This document shows positions 1-13,700 of a DNA stretch of 60,000 bases, one piece after another. Position 1 is the stretch's first letter. The number at the start of each line of letters is the position of its first letter. Source of the DNA: Branchiostoma floridae (taxonomy: Eukaryota; Chordata; Leptocardii; Amphioxiformes; Branchiostomatidae); NCBI RefSeq assembly GCF_000003815.2, contig NC_049981.1, positions 25,719,836 through 25,779,835 of the forward strand, in the 5' to 3' direction. Position numbers and translations under genes: made by a program. The notes under the pieces were generated by a model. That model searched no databases and had not been told where the DNA came from. It worked only from the letters and a program-made list of their open reading frames with translations.

Positions 1-3000
1 ATTCTGAAACTGTTCCATTAGCCACGGACTATCATCTTACGAGTCATTTCACTTATTATGAGTATCTTGTCTATTAGATGTTATCTGTAGCTTAACTGAC
101 GCCCCCAAAATCCAGCCTTTTGTAATAACTGGTCATATCGTCCTTAACGATCGCCTGGCCTCCCCTGCCCCGGGCTCACGCAGACCCCCAGGTGAGATAA
201 TCAAAGAAAGAGAAACTTCTAATGATGATTATTGGCACAGATCGGCCTCACATGGAAGACTGTTTGGCGGCAGGTGGATGTAGGTGGTATCTCACTACAC
301 TTGGGACACCGACGTGGCACTGCGGGGTTTGTTCACTGCGGCACTGTTGTGTTATTTTCGCCATACATTGCGTAATTCGTAAAGGTATGGCTTAGAAGAC
401 AACAACATACACAAAACGTAAGAAAATTATCTCTGAAATTCGTTGAGTATCTTTCAAACCTTGCAGTGACGCACCGATGCCGTAAGTGCAGTGAGATACC
501 ACCTCTGATCCATTACTCCTATAATTGCTAAATACGTGAGTAAATACCAGTGCGCTCTGACAAACACATTTGTTTATGGTTTCTAGGCACCAGTATAGAC
601 AAGTTATTTTTCTCCTTTCAAACATTTCCGCCCCATCAAACATTGGTATCTGATTATCTGGAGTTTGATGGAAAAGTCTGTGTAGAATGTCTTTTTTGTT
701 TATTTAAGCATTTTATTTTATCAGTGTTTGAAATAATCGTGCGGGCAGTGATGTCAAGCAATAGGAAATATAACTGTTTCAGGGTTATGCATTGCAATTA
801 CGGGTGAATGAATAAGTTATCTTGGTGAAAATCATAACTCCCGACATGAATATCAGTTAAATTTATCATCTAGGCTTCCCTACGCGATCTTTACTTGTAA
901 TTATTACTTCTTTCTGTAATCCATGTATGACGTTTCATGTCGTTCTTGACAGATAGTGTCGGTAGTTTCCATTCGTATAGTTCATTTTGCAATAACAACT
1001 GTGACCGCCGTCGTCTAAAACTAGGACCAATCGGGTTCTGTTGTGAACCAATATTTACCGAACAATAAACCACTTGAACGTGAACGGCATTATGTGGTCG
1101 GGCAATTTTACCACCCTCTCGAAGTTCAGTTAGTCTGTCAAAGGGTAGGGAGCGGTGTATTCGGCACAACTTTCATCCGCCGGCACCGGCACCGTAAAAT
1201 GTCCGGTTAGCCCTCCATGAATTTCAGTTCGTTTGTAACATTTTTATCCTCTTCAGCCCCAATCTTATCATCTTTAGAGTCATTCGGTGAGTTATATATA
1301 AATCTTTGAAAATGATAAATCAGAAGCCCCCATTCATTTGATATTTTTCAGGTGAGTCTTTTTTATACATACATTCTATAGGCTAAGACTGTTATGTCTT
1401 AAAATGTCTTCATTGCTTTTTTTTCAGTGGTTTTTGAAATGAAGCATTATGTGTTTGTATGTCAGTCTAAGAACGTTGCACATTTCAATCTGCATATTAG
1501 TTATTTTCGGTACAATGATTTTAACTTTTAAAGCAATTTTCTATAGTCTGTAAGCATTTAGTACTCTTCTAGTATTGTAATTCCAACAGTTGTTGTGCAA
1601 AGACAGGCGTAAACACCGAGAATGACATTAATCCTTACAGCTGCTTGTAGACAGGCTTTATTGACGGTAGAGAAGAAAGGGTCCCCGCGACAAGAACAAC
1701 AAATACCGCAGCAGGCCGGCATGTTGTCCGCGAGCGATGCTCACCTGTAGGTAGATAGTAGATAACAACTGACCCGAATCGTAGGGAATCACGGTGGTTG
1801 TCGGGGAGATTAGGAAGGATCGTGCATGGGAGTGTGTTGAAGGGGGAGGGCAGTATTGTCAGAATCAGACAACAAAATGCTCTGTAAGATTCTTCCCAGT
1901 CGATAACTTAACTCAGGAAAGTGAGACACGTGACAGAATGGTATAATTGTGTTATCATCGTCCTATTTTAGGTTATTTTGTCCAGTAATGTTAGGACAAA
2001 GTGCATGGCATTTTGCCTGTGTACCATTTTTTTTTGCTGTAGATAGTGGGCAGCAAAGTGAGACGTTTTCTTTTCTGGCCCAGAGTTATATTTTGAAAAT
2101 ACTAAGCCTTATGGAATTTCTTCCATTCGAGAAATTATTTTTAAAAAAAGTTACAATATCATCAACTCCAAATATTTTTTATGGAAGGGTTACTTGAACA
2201 GCACTATTGCCTGTCGTCCCAGTAACACTCAAAGACGTTTTTACAATGATTGTTACTTAACTCAATCGCTCTACTCGTTTCAATATACGTGCTGTTTGCT
2301 GACGGATTAACTGAGCTATTCACCATGTCAATGCACGACAACGGGCAATGATCTCACCACCCAAACGACTTTTTAATTACAACGTAGTCCAGGCCTTGAC
2401 GTCGACATAACATCCTGTCTCTACGTAAACGATAGTAATGAAGAAAACGTTTCTTCTTTAACGTACAGTGTCTTTTGGTACTTCCTAAATATTGAAGTTC
2501 TTGACTTTAATTGCAGTGCCCAAAGTTTGCAGTTAAAGCTGTGCGCACACAAAAGTTCGTTGTTTGGGGTGCGAATGGGCCCATTTCTACGTTTACACTA
2601 CCACCAGTAAGTTTACCACATTGAGAAGTGTAAACCAATTGTCCAAACTGTGCGATCACGTCGTGGTATTGAATGTGCGGTCCGTTTAAGACCTTCTGGT
2701 CACGGACGTTTTGATTCAAACTTGTCTTGGCTTTAGCAACAGCCAAGTACACGTGCAGTACTTTGGGGTAAAAGGGGACCAGCGTTCAATTAATTTCCGC
2801 AGATCTTTACAAGCGAACACGTACACGTATGGCGGCTGGTAAATATTAAGATTGTTACGTGTGAGAACAGAACTGTGGACACAGCTAAACTGGTACCATT
2901 CATCCCACTGGCAACTCCCTTCACAACGTGTTTACAGGCGCAAATATTGTTCAGAAATTATCTGTCCCCTTTTGTGTCCTGAGTCAGCATCCTGTCAGCC

Positions 3001-4121
3001 CTTGTGTCTCCAAGGTCGTTACAATCATGTAGTATTGACTCTCTGCTCAGTACGAGGCTATTCTGCCCCGGCTTGGTCACTATGATTCGTCAAGTTTTAC
3101 AGTAGTGGGAAGGTTGTGTGTATTAATCGTCGTATGCCGTCCTACAATTTTATGTTTTATGCCTAACTCTCTAAACTAGAAAATAGACTAGTACGGTTTT
3201 AGTTACTGTATCTTATTTGGTGAGTTTAAGTTTTCTGGATAATTCTCTCTTTTTGCTGTCCAACAATGCCTCCAAAGGCCCTTGTTGACTTAGTATATCA
3301 ATAATAAGAGTTTAACACTGTTGACATATGTTTGTGCAGGTATTTTCAACGTTGATAGGAGACCAAGTCACAAGCTTGCAATGCCGTGATATTTGATGTT
3401 GGCAATGCCCTTTCGTTAATTCATGTCACGATTTGAAAAGCAGAATATGTAATCGGAATTGACCATTACAAAAATATCAAGCTTATAATGATTTAAAAAC
3501 TGCATCACAAGAATATCATACACATGGCATGCTGTCGACTTGGTACCGTTTTCTAGAACTTCTTTTAATGGTTCTATCGGTATGTTTTATATTGTTATTC
3601 CATCTCCATTCAGCGCCCCAGCCTCCCTGTTTCCAAATGTTCCTGTCCTTCACGAAAACCTTTTAAGTTCAGTTGATTTACTCGTTCCGTTCACAATGGC
3701 TGATTATTCGGTACACCAGGCGCTCCAAGGCCGCTACATCCCCCCACCTCGCCTGGAAAGCCGATTGCGTTTCTCGCCTGGCCTGTACCCTTTCACTGCG
3801 CTCACAATGGCCGTGGACGTTGAGGAGTGGGCCGTATTGTTGCCTCATTGTCCTTGGTGACGATGTTTCCCCCGGGTTCTCTCCATCGCTCGGAGACGCC
3901 GCATTATCGGACCTAATCTCGCGGCTCTGGTAGATTTGCGACAATCGCGGGTGTCCTCAGCAGGGTAGACAAATTGGCGGCTACTTTTTGTTATTCTCAA
4001 CCGCGGCTGTTGCTGGGCTCTTTCAGGGGTAAGTTGGGTGTTCCATGGGCTTGTGGAGTCGCCTAGCAATGGTGGGTTCACTGAGAGTGCTTCAGGGTAG
4101 TGTCGATGTTTTGATGACTAC

Positions 4122-4141
4122 AGGCACACACACACACACAA

Positions 4142-4224
<83 letters not shown>

Positions 4225-4340
4225 CACACACACACGGACACACAGACAGACATGCAGACATACACAGAGACAGATAGACAGGCAGACAGACACACACACA
4301 CACACACGCATAAACATACACATACTAGTACACACACATA
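4122..4340. repeat. (CA)n microsatellite, complex
   Basis: A pure CA run covers about 4146-4220. It is flanked by imperfect CA/CAGA/CATA tracts that extend to about 4340. The Cys-Val-rich and Thr-His-rich open frames seen here on both strands are only translations of the dinucleotide repeat. Confidence 0.95.
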
Positions 4341-6621
4341 CACAACGCTACGTTGCCATACATACTAGTAATCAGTATTAAAACTGCTACTACTAATATT
4401 CTGTGGGGTTGGAAGGGTCGCAAAGCGGTTTGAGTAAGGGGCAAGGTCTGCCATCTCTGATTACCCTGTTGTAAAGTCGACAACGGTTCTAGACAATGTT
4501 CCCTACAGATGATTTCTAAGATTCAACAATGACTATATGTGTAAACAAAGCAATACTGAAAACTAAGATGAATTCCTGTATTGATTGATTGAATGCCAGA
4601 CTCCTGAGGGACGCTGATGGAGTCACAGTGGAGGAATATTTCCTCTGTCGGGGAAGGTCATATGACAATCCTAACAATCAACATGACCTTTTCTTTCTAT
4701 CAATGAGATTGGTCTGTGGTAAATTACAGTCTGTAAACGTAGTCTCTATACATTCATGAAACTCTACACGGGCATAGATGAAAGCAGGTCGTACTATGAG
4801 ACATGTACGTTGATTTCTATGTTATGTACATATCGTGTGTAATTACAGTCAAGTCCACCCATAGTGATCATCCGAACGATTTGAAGAAATAGAGTAGACA
4901 GGTGGCCACCATAGACAGGGGTCTCAATTCGTGTGTCAAATAATCCAAGGGACCATCAAAAAACGGCTACAATGTCCAGGTGGTTTGAATGCTGTGATGG
5001 GGACGGGTACAGGTTAGATTGTACTACAAACATCTCATCCTATATTCTAGTGGACCTTCGTCCTCACAGAAGAGGTGGGAAGCTCCTTCAACGTTTCCTA
5101 CCGATCTGTAGTATTCTGTGTAAAACGCGTGTGAAGAGCTGGGCGTGGTCAAAATAAAGGCAGGGAAAGGTTAAAGCTGATGTATGCATGCAGTGATATT
5201 GTAGGAAAGACATGTTATCACCCCCCTCCAAAAAAACCCTTGACATTAGTTGTCTATGTATTCAAGTTGATGATTTGTTTACAATGGCTCAATTACCGAT
5301 TTTCTTCATAATATGTTTGAAGATGTTGTAGGCAAAATTTTAAACAAGAATGACACTATTCTCTGAGTCGAACTCTGGGCACCTGCTACTGCTCCTTAGG
5401 CTGTAGTTGTGTTGGTAATACTCTCATCCTCCAAAACGCAATTAGCTGAGACATCATTCTTTCTTCAAGCTGAGTACTTCATTTGAGTGACGGACCACTG
5501 TACTGTATTGGTCAACACAGCTTGTAGGGTTGACCAAACACTAGCCACACGCCAGAATTGTTCCCGGTAATGATATATTTGAGAAGGTCTTCAGGAGTCA
5601 TTGTTAAATGTAGCGTGGCCAATTAGGCGGGATATAGGAAGCTTTTGGAGGCCAAATGCATCTTTCAGATGTATCAACAAGACCGGATTATATGGTAAAC
5701 GGCGCGGACAATGGCTCGTTTGGGTTTCTATCAAACAAAAGAGTCAGTGGTGGGAGATCGTGTAAGGCAACTAGTTAGAATCCTGTCGTTTTCAGTCATA
5801 GGGCAACGTCATTAAACTTTATTTCAAGATTTTCGTTCGCTTTGAGTATGATTTATGCACGGATAACCCCCACCATTATATGAGGAATATTGAATATACA
5901 CTTCACGCCTCTGGATGTGTTAAGACGATGTTAAAAGCATCCTTCTCTTTAGAATGAATAAGATGTTCATAATATTTTCCCAGTACTGGGAGAAGTTCCA
6001 AAATATGGACTACGCCTGAAATACATGTACACATCTAAAATATAGCACTCTGTCAAAATTGATTTATACTGCAAGATTGAGAGACTAAGTTTCATTCAGC
6101 CAGTTGGTGAATTTCTAACACTAGCAAAAGTTTCTTACATGTGATTTATATAACTACATAAGCCATGCTTCGGAGTGAAACATGTGTACCACCTAGTGCG
6201 TGGTGCAATACAATTAGTTCCCCCTAATAACTGTTAACCCCAATTTTCAGGCCATGGAATTTCTCTGGTTTTCCGGTTCCCCCAAATGGACCAGTAATCC
6301 ACTAAAAGCCTCCCCCATTCTCTGACGTGAGCCGAAATCTTTTCTCAAAGTTCATAATCAGATTACCCGACGCCACCCGGGCACCGACTCTTTTTCATTT
6401 GTAAATCTCCCAAGATTCCATTCTGAAAAGTGTTTTTAACACGTCTTTTGTCGTACCCAAAGTCTAAAGTTATTAGATAAGATTGTCTGGCGTTTTTTGT
6501 CCAGACGGAGTCACTTAGACTCGTGAGAAACAGGTTTCAGTGGTGAGGTTTTATAGTGTTGCTTTAAGAAGACTGAGTTTGTTTTGGGAAGTGCATATTT
6601 CGAATTACATCCACAGACAAT

Positions 6622-6750
6622 CGCACACACACACACACACACACGCACACATACAGAGACAAACACGCACTCACGAGGCAGACAGACAGACCCCCCCCCC
6701 ACACACACACACACCACATACATACATGCATATGCATACATGCACTTAAC
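6622..6750. repeat. (CA)n microsatellite with a poly-C interruption
   Basis: Alternating CA runs are broken by a GACAGACAGA stretch and a run of about ten C residues near 6690-6700, followed by further CA and CATA units. It is non-coding. The cysteine-rich frames here are repeat artefacts. Confidence 0.93.
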
Positions 6751-7766
6751 TTGTAAATAAAAACTTTAAGGGGCTCGAAATCCAGTAACCGGAAAACATT
6801 TATTGAAGTTACCCCAAGAATCACCGAGTCAGACTAAATCTGCTGACAGGCACGACAAAATCAATTACGACAGCGGCTCAGCATCCTGTCGGTGTTTGGG
6901 GATTTATCTGCGTGTGTTTTGACGTTCCCACCAACATGTTTGTAGCAACCGTGAATCTTGTTTTCCTTCGCCATTAGAGAGAGGTAAACCGCGGTGGTAC
7001 AACGGTATTAATCACTCCCGAGGATTACTTTAGCCTCCCACCTCCTCAAACAGGTGTTATCCACAACTTTACTCCCTCAGAAGCACGTGTGATTCCCGTG
7101 TTGATGGTTCGTGCACAAACGGAGTTGACACAGGGGTAACCGATAGGTTCGTCGTGGCTCTCATACAGAGAGAGCTGACCACCTTCCACAAATATTGCAT
7201 AAATCAGTAGATGGTACATACAGGTTAGCCTAGGGTTATGTACAAACAGAATCGACATATTCGTGCGCAATGTAAGGGTTCGTGACCCAAAGTTTGATAA
7301 CGTAATCATACACCTTTGAAAACGCCCATATTGCTCGGATACTACCGCCTATCGCGAAAGAACAGAATAATCAATCACACATGTATCCCGTATGTACATC
7401 ATGTAGGTACTTTCAAGCAGAACTCACGCGTAAGCGCACGTTTGGGACCGCAATTTTGCTGAAACGCCACCTTGCGACGAGTAATATGCAGCGCTTGTTC
7501 TGCCTGATGAAGGCAACAGAGAGCTGACGAGGCGTTGCACCGACATTGTTGTTAATGTGTAAAATTCAACTTTACTTTCAAACTGCAGAGATATTGTTTA
7601 TCGATCATAAGTCCGTTTGCAATGATGAAATATCACAAAATGTAATTTCTAACGCAACATGTTCATATTAAAATGAAGTCAAATTGTTGAAAACAAGTTG
7701 AAGTATACCTAGAGATAATCATTGATCGACAATCCTAATGTTTTCCTGTATCTTTTCTCTAAGGCG

Positions 7767-10700
7767 ATGGATCGAGACCAGCAGCACATATCACTCCCGC
7801 CCATCTCCAAAACGCTCCCGTCCAGGTCGCCACCGCGCCGCTCGCCGGGGCAGGAGGCAGGCAGTCCCGGGAGGAAGCCCGCTGACCACGGCGGTGTCGG
7901 GCTCAGGAAGGACGGGGCACACGCCGATCATGACGAGGTATGCTGCTCATGATGTCATCTGATAGTTACAGCAACGATCTATGCTAGCAACTAGATACAT
8001 ATTCCTCATCACTGAATCACAAATGTACTCGTATTCAGTCGAAAGGACAACATATGATTTCCCCACCACCACATTCCTATATACCTCAAATGTTTAATCA
8101 CTTTGCCTGAATGCCTTCGTTTTAACTCTAGTCTCTTTGTCCTAACCACTTCCCTCCACAAGTATTTCTGTACCAGAGTTGAATTGGAATGTATACTGTC
8201 TAGACTTGTACTGCTGATTTGTCTCCGTGTGATGTTGTCTCCGTATCGTACATTGATGTATATTCTGTCATTTCTAGATTGCTGGAGAGAACCTTAGAAA
8301 GAACCAAGGGCGGAAAGGCAAGAAAAAGACGGAATCCCTGGTCACCAGTCATTTGAGGGTAAGTTCATAAAACTTGACACAGCTTAGTGATGATTTGTAG
8401 AGTTACACATTGATTTACAGAGAATAATCGAATCTTATCTATCACGTACTCATAGGCCACAACTGCTCGATTGGATGAGAAAAAACACAGTACCATCCTG
8501 ATTTGAGTCGCGCCGACCAGCATTTGTTCTAAGGAAAATATTGGTGTGTTTCTTGTTTTACAGAAAAGACTAACTATACGCCACAACAGGCGTCTGTTGG
8601 AGATGTTCGGAGATCTCTTGGATAGCGAAGGAGAAGGAGAAAATGTCGGTGACAGCGTTTCCGAGGAGAGGCTATCCTTCATCATTCGTCAGGGAGAGGT
8701 AAATTTAGCCTAATCACGACACCATCGTAACCAGTTTTCGCTAATCCGTTCTAATCTCCCATGTTTTTTAGCATGAAGGTTCATATCATTTGTCAATGAA
8801 CATCATGGAAATCGTTAAACTATTCTCCAACTAGAAAGCTAAAGATAGACTCACCGAGATTTGCGCAATTAGCTCTCTGCCTTAATCGACCTGGACAAGT
8901 GGCTTGTTGCACGTGTCAAATGGATCAAAGGTACCCCCCCCCCCTTGTTGAGAGAAGGTTTATATTTGCTTTCTTGTTTATGTGAATTATGTGATGATTT
9001 CTGATTATACACCAGTACATATACTAGCAATCTGATTGGTTTACGCTAAGTCTAGCCTAGTCAAGCCTGCTGTGGAGGCAACTGTTATGTATCATTTGTT
9101 AAAAAGGCTAGACAACTCATATTTCATTGGTTTCATACCTACAGACCACAGCTGAAAATCCGCCCCCTTTCAACAAGTACACAGACACTGGCGAGCAGGT
9201 GGACGTCGTGAGGCCCTCTAGTGCAATCCGCCTATCTCCCATCAGCCCCCCTACAACGCCGCCTATCACCAGTAAAGCGGACCTGCATCTCCCTTCCTCT
9301 GATGGACTAGAAAACGACATCTTGGTGGAAAGCGTTTCAGGTAGCTCTGTTGGAAGCGCTGGAGAAGTTTCACAAGCAACTGTAGGATCTGACACGCCAA
9401 ACGGTGACTCTAGAAAAGACAGTGAGTCAGGCAGCAGGGACGGGTACATTCAGCACAGTGTAGACATAAGCTTACCCCACGATGCTGACAGCAGACTGTC
9501 GCCGGAGCAAACTTTAAGCGCTCTGGCACAGGCAAAATCGGTAGGATTTCAGGACTCGGGTGTCGGCAGTTTAAGTAGCCCGGGGAATTCTACTGTTGTG
9601 ACTGACGCGGATGCAGGGAGACCTGCCATCGTGGTGCGGCTGGATGAGCAGAATCCGGTGCAGGATGCCATGGGTGCGGAATCGTACGACGGCGATGTAG
9701 AAGAGGATGACGAAGAGGTTGACAGGGAACTGCAACAGATAGACTATAAAGGGGATACTGCAAGGGTGATGTCGTCTCTTTCCCTGGCGGAGGCGGATGA
9801 TAGACTGTTACCGTCGGTCAGCCCTGTGCCCACTCCGTGGCCATTAGACAAAGACGACGATGGGTTGAGGCTTGCACAACTGGAGCTGCCAGAGCGCATG
9901 GATCAGGTGCTACACGGGAACATGCACGTTCAGTGCAGGGTGCAACCCAAGACTATCAAGGTGTACATCAGCGCATCGTCAGAAGGTAGTCATGGTTTTA
10001 CCCGTAACTTTCGTATCTCAGCACCATCAAGCGTATCTCCGATTTGATGGGAAAATATCATTTGGTGCAAACTGTAATCAATGAACCAAAATTATATAGA
10101 TTTATTTTTTTAATGTGACATCCTTGTTGCATCTACATTCAATGGTTTGTTTCTCATTCAACCTAAGGATAATCCATAGACCAATGATTTTTTTTACGTT
10201 GAATTTTTTTAGATACAGTGCACGAAAGAGACGCATTGGCAACAAAGGCGTATCCACAACTTAAGCAATACTACAAAGACAGAGGGTACGAGCTTCAAGT
10301 CGTCGATCTCAGGTGGGGTTTTGAAGACATGCTTGCCGACGACCACTCCGAAGTCGACCTCTGTCTCAAGGAAATAGAGAGCTGTCAAGATATGATGACC
10401 AAGCCTTATTTCGTGGTAAGTATTTTTCTTCTGACAAAATATAATTTAATGACAGTGATGAAATGAACAAAGCCTGTGCTGTTCCATCGGGACTTTCCAC
10501 TCTCAGTTCTGTCTACTATGTCTAAAAGGCGTTGCTCATTTGCCATGTGTCACGACAGCGAGTTTCATGATGTGATGATCTAATTGAACAGCAAATGGTG
10601 ATTGATGGCATGGCCCGTCAGTCATCTTCCTTAGGACCACGCCGACTGGCTCTATTTCGCAAAGTTTACCGTAAAACACGTGAGGCGAATACAAAATGTA

Positions 10701-13700
10701 TATCTTTTGTTGCAGACATTTTTCTCACAGAAGTACGGACCGTGTATCGTCCCTGCTGCGATCCCACAGGAGGAATATGAGGCTCTCCATGCGGCCATTC
10801 TCAGTGAGCGGGACAAAATCTTGTCAATGGGGAGATTTTCCCGCAGAAGCCTTGGAGAAAATATCTATGAGGACGAACTTCAGAAACTCGATGGTATATC
10901 GGAGGAATCGTTAGAAGACACACAGGTTGCCACTGACTTGAACAAGAGGTCAACTCTGGATGCCACGAGTATCGATAATTCGACAAAGAAATCAGACAAT
11001 GGCGCAAAGTTGAGGCGAAAGTCGCTCCAAACAGCAGCCATCACCAGAAGAGAGTCTGCAGCAAGCTTAGTAGACATCAGAGAACAGCAGGATGGGGACA
11101 TAATGGACACGGTTACAAGCACTGTTACTAACGAGGACTCGCCAAAGAAGTCAGACTCCAGCAATGCGAATGGCAAGATTGTTACGAAGATCAGAAGACC
11201 GTCGTTACCAAATGGGGGCATCTCGAGACGGAACTCCAAAGAATCTCTTGCAAGCGTACCGGATGTCATAGAGGACCAGGAAGAAGCGTCAGATACGGGT
11301 AATATGAGCATGACTGAGATGAAGACAACGCACGACTTTGACCTTGATTTGGCACTGCTGACACAATGGTACAAGATGGACGAGAACATGGATCCACCGG
11401 TGTACAGACTACAACCTATCAGGTCAGTGGAATGTTGATGAAGTTTTGTTGCAACTCTACACATACATACAAACATACAACCCACTTTGCTCGGTACTGT
11501 ATAGTCTGGTCTGAACAAAATATTGTTTTTCTTACTTTCTCAAGGTGTTTACCGAGTTTTAGGATTTTCATGTGATCATGTATAACTGGTTTTATTTAGA
11601 CGAAAACATCCATCATTATGTTTATGTTAAATAGTAGAAGTCACGTTAGCATTTTTCATTTTCTTTCGAAAATATCTAAGTATACTGTAGACTCTGAATG
11701 CCTTGTGTCACATGTTATTCATATTCCCGAACAGCTCACAGTATCGAGAATTTAATAAGACTACAGACAGGTCCAGGCGGCAGCAGGCTATTGGTAACTG
11801 GAAGGCGGTTCACCAGCGGCTACAGAAGGTACTGCAGGACTATGCACCACGGACGGGCTTCAGCGAGGAGACGATGAAAAAGTATTTTATATCAGGTAAG
11901 ATGAAAAGGAAGTCTTGAGACGATGATAAGAGTTGAGTGTATGTTTGCCATCTTCATTGTCATCATTACTAACGTTGTCATCCTACGGTGAAAATAAATC
12001 TATCACCTTCTACAACTGTAACAATCTTGCAATGACAAGATATCCTAATTCCTCAAACAGTGGTTGACCTAGAAGTTCAACAAGGCCTGTTCCACAATGC
12101 GCCACAAGATGGCTGCGTTTGGTTCAAGCGGAGGATTGTCGACATGGAGTACCACATCAGCGACGCCACCATGCGGACTTTCACGGACATGCATCACGTG
12201 AGACAGGAGCTGGATGACGCAGCCACACAACGTCGTCGGGAATTAGAGGACAGATTAGAGAGCCAGGTATGACATTTTGGTACAATTGTAGAACAGACAA
12301 TGATTATGTGTCCTTAGTTCTCAATCATATGTTCTTCTGAGGACATTCCGACAGTGTGACTACTGTCTTCATCACGGCAAAATTAAATAGAGCAAGCAAG
12401 TTACAAAACTCTATAATCACATGTGCTTATATCATTAGCTGTTGGAACAGCTGTAAAAAGTCCTTTGAAATACAAACAACACAACACAACACAACACAAA
12501 ACAACACAACACAACATACCAGTACAGAATACTGCTAGATATGATTTTGATAGGCCTCTCAGCTGCGTAGAACATAGTTCATGACGTGAATGGAACGCTA
12601 CCTTACAGATTCCACTGCCCAACATCCACGAGTACACCTTAAGTTGGACTTACGGTGGGATCAACCCCAACAAAAACCGTGGGCACGCCATCTACGTAGA
12701 CAAACTCTGCCAGGACTTCTCCAGAATCCTGACGGCAAGCATCGATGCAAGTCTCGCACAACATGGAACGAGAGAAGACGAGAAGACGGCGCTCTTTGAA
12801 GCTATAGCACAACATGTCAGCTTCTGCCAAGACAGGTAAGCACAGAGTCTTTACTGGGGAAAATGTATATTCTCCTTCATTTTCTTTGTGCACTTTTCCG
12901 TTATGAAAAAAGGCACCCCGTCACCATACGGTTAAGAAGGCTACTTCTACATACAGCGTTTTCATTTGACGTCATCTACTGTAAAACACACGAGAATGCC
13001 ATCAAATTTATCCGCCAACATGATCGCCGCGGGATTCAAACTATGATAATCACGACGTGAACAAAAAACCTGTATAGGTCTGAAAAAGAAAATGTTCCCT
13101 TTACAGTATGGCGATGTTGTACAAAGAACGTTTTTAAGGCGGGTCTCGGATTCAACTTTGCACAGCTAGGGCACGTGACTTAACGAGCAGTCAATTAAAA
13201 GTTTCAGAAATTGATTATACCAAAGCAAAACATTCAAGCTATAGCTAAATCAACCTGTCTGACGCCTCCTTGTGTTACAGAGCGGCGACGTTCTTTGGTC
13301 GAAAGACAACCCTCGGGCAGATTAAGAGCTACCTCCGCTCCGGCAGCCGGCATCCCCTCATTGTGCACGGGGCATCAGGGACCGGGAAGACTTCTCTGTT
13401 AGCCAAGGCGGCCATGCAGACCACGGGCTGGGTGTCCTGGTAAGCACGGTCCCAAATACGTTTTACGGTCCCTATGAGAGCAATGATCCATCCGTATAAC
13501 TCTGCAAGGCCACATTGTATGCCCTTGAGACTTAAAAGCAAACCATAAGTCTATTGATCTGGACATTGTTATGCAAATTGACCCACGGAGGCCATATATG
13601 TCTGGACATGTTAAGTAATTTTCGAGGCAAGAACTGTTAACAAATCAGATGCCTTCACCTTTTAAACCTGCGTATGTGCAGTTGTAACCGTCAAAGGGCT

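Larger units (their letters stand above)
1..7766. other. Intergenic spacer upstream of the NACHT-WD gene
   Basis: I see no gene in this stretch. Open frames are short, start and stop arbitrarily, lack recognisable domains, and are not joined by convincing splice sites. It contains two CA-rich microsatellite blocks (about 4122-4340 and 6622-6750). A locally GC-rich patch at about 3690-3960 has several overlapping open frames but no family I recognise. Upstream non-coding exons or the promoter of the NACHT-WD gene could lie in the last few kilobases, because the first coding exon at 7767 sits just after an acceptor-like pyrimidine tract ending in AAG. I cannot locate them from sequence alone. 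Confidence 0.6.

Noticed and set aside
4045-4368. Long Thr-His-rich and Cys-Val-rich open frames
   Set aside because: They are translations of the CA microsatellite on its two strands. Dinucleotide repeats lack stops in these frames. The same applies near 6.6, 21.6 and 28.2 kb.
4933-5157. A 74-residue plus-strand frame with several cysteines
   Set aside because: Cysteine spacing does not match Ly6 or another small secreted family, and there is no signal peptide or splice context.
10880-11518. A 212-residue open frame on the minus strand
   Set aside because: It is antisense to exon 6 of the NACHT-WD gene. It exists because that exon is Ser/Lys-rich and lacks the complementary stop triplets, and it has no domain of its own.
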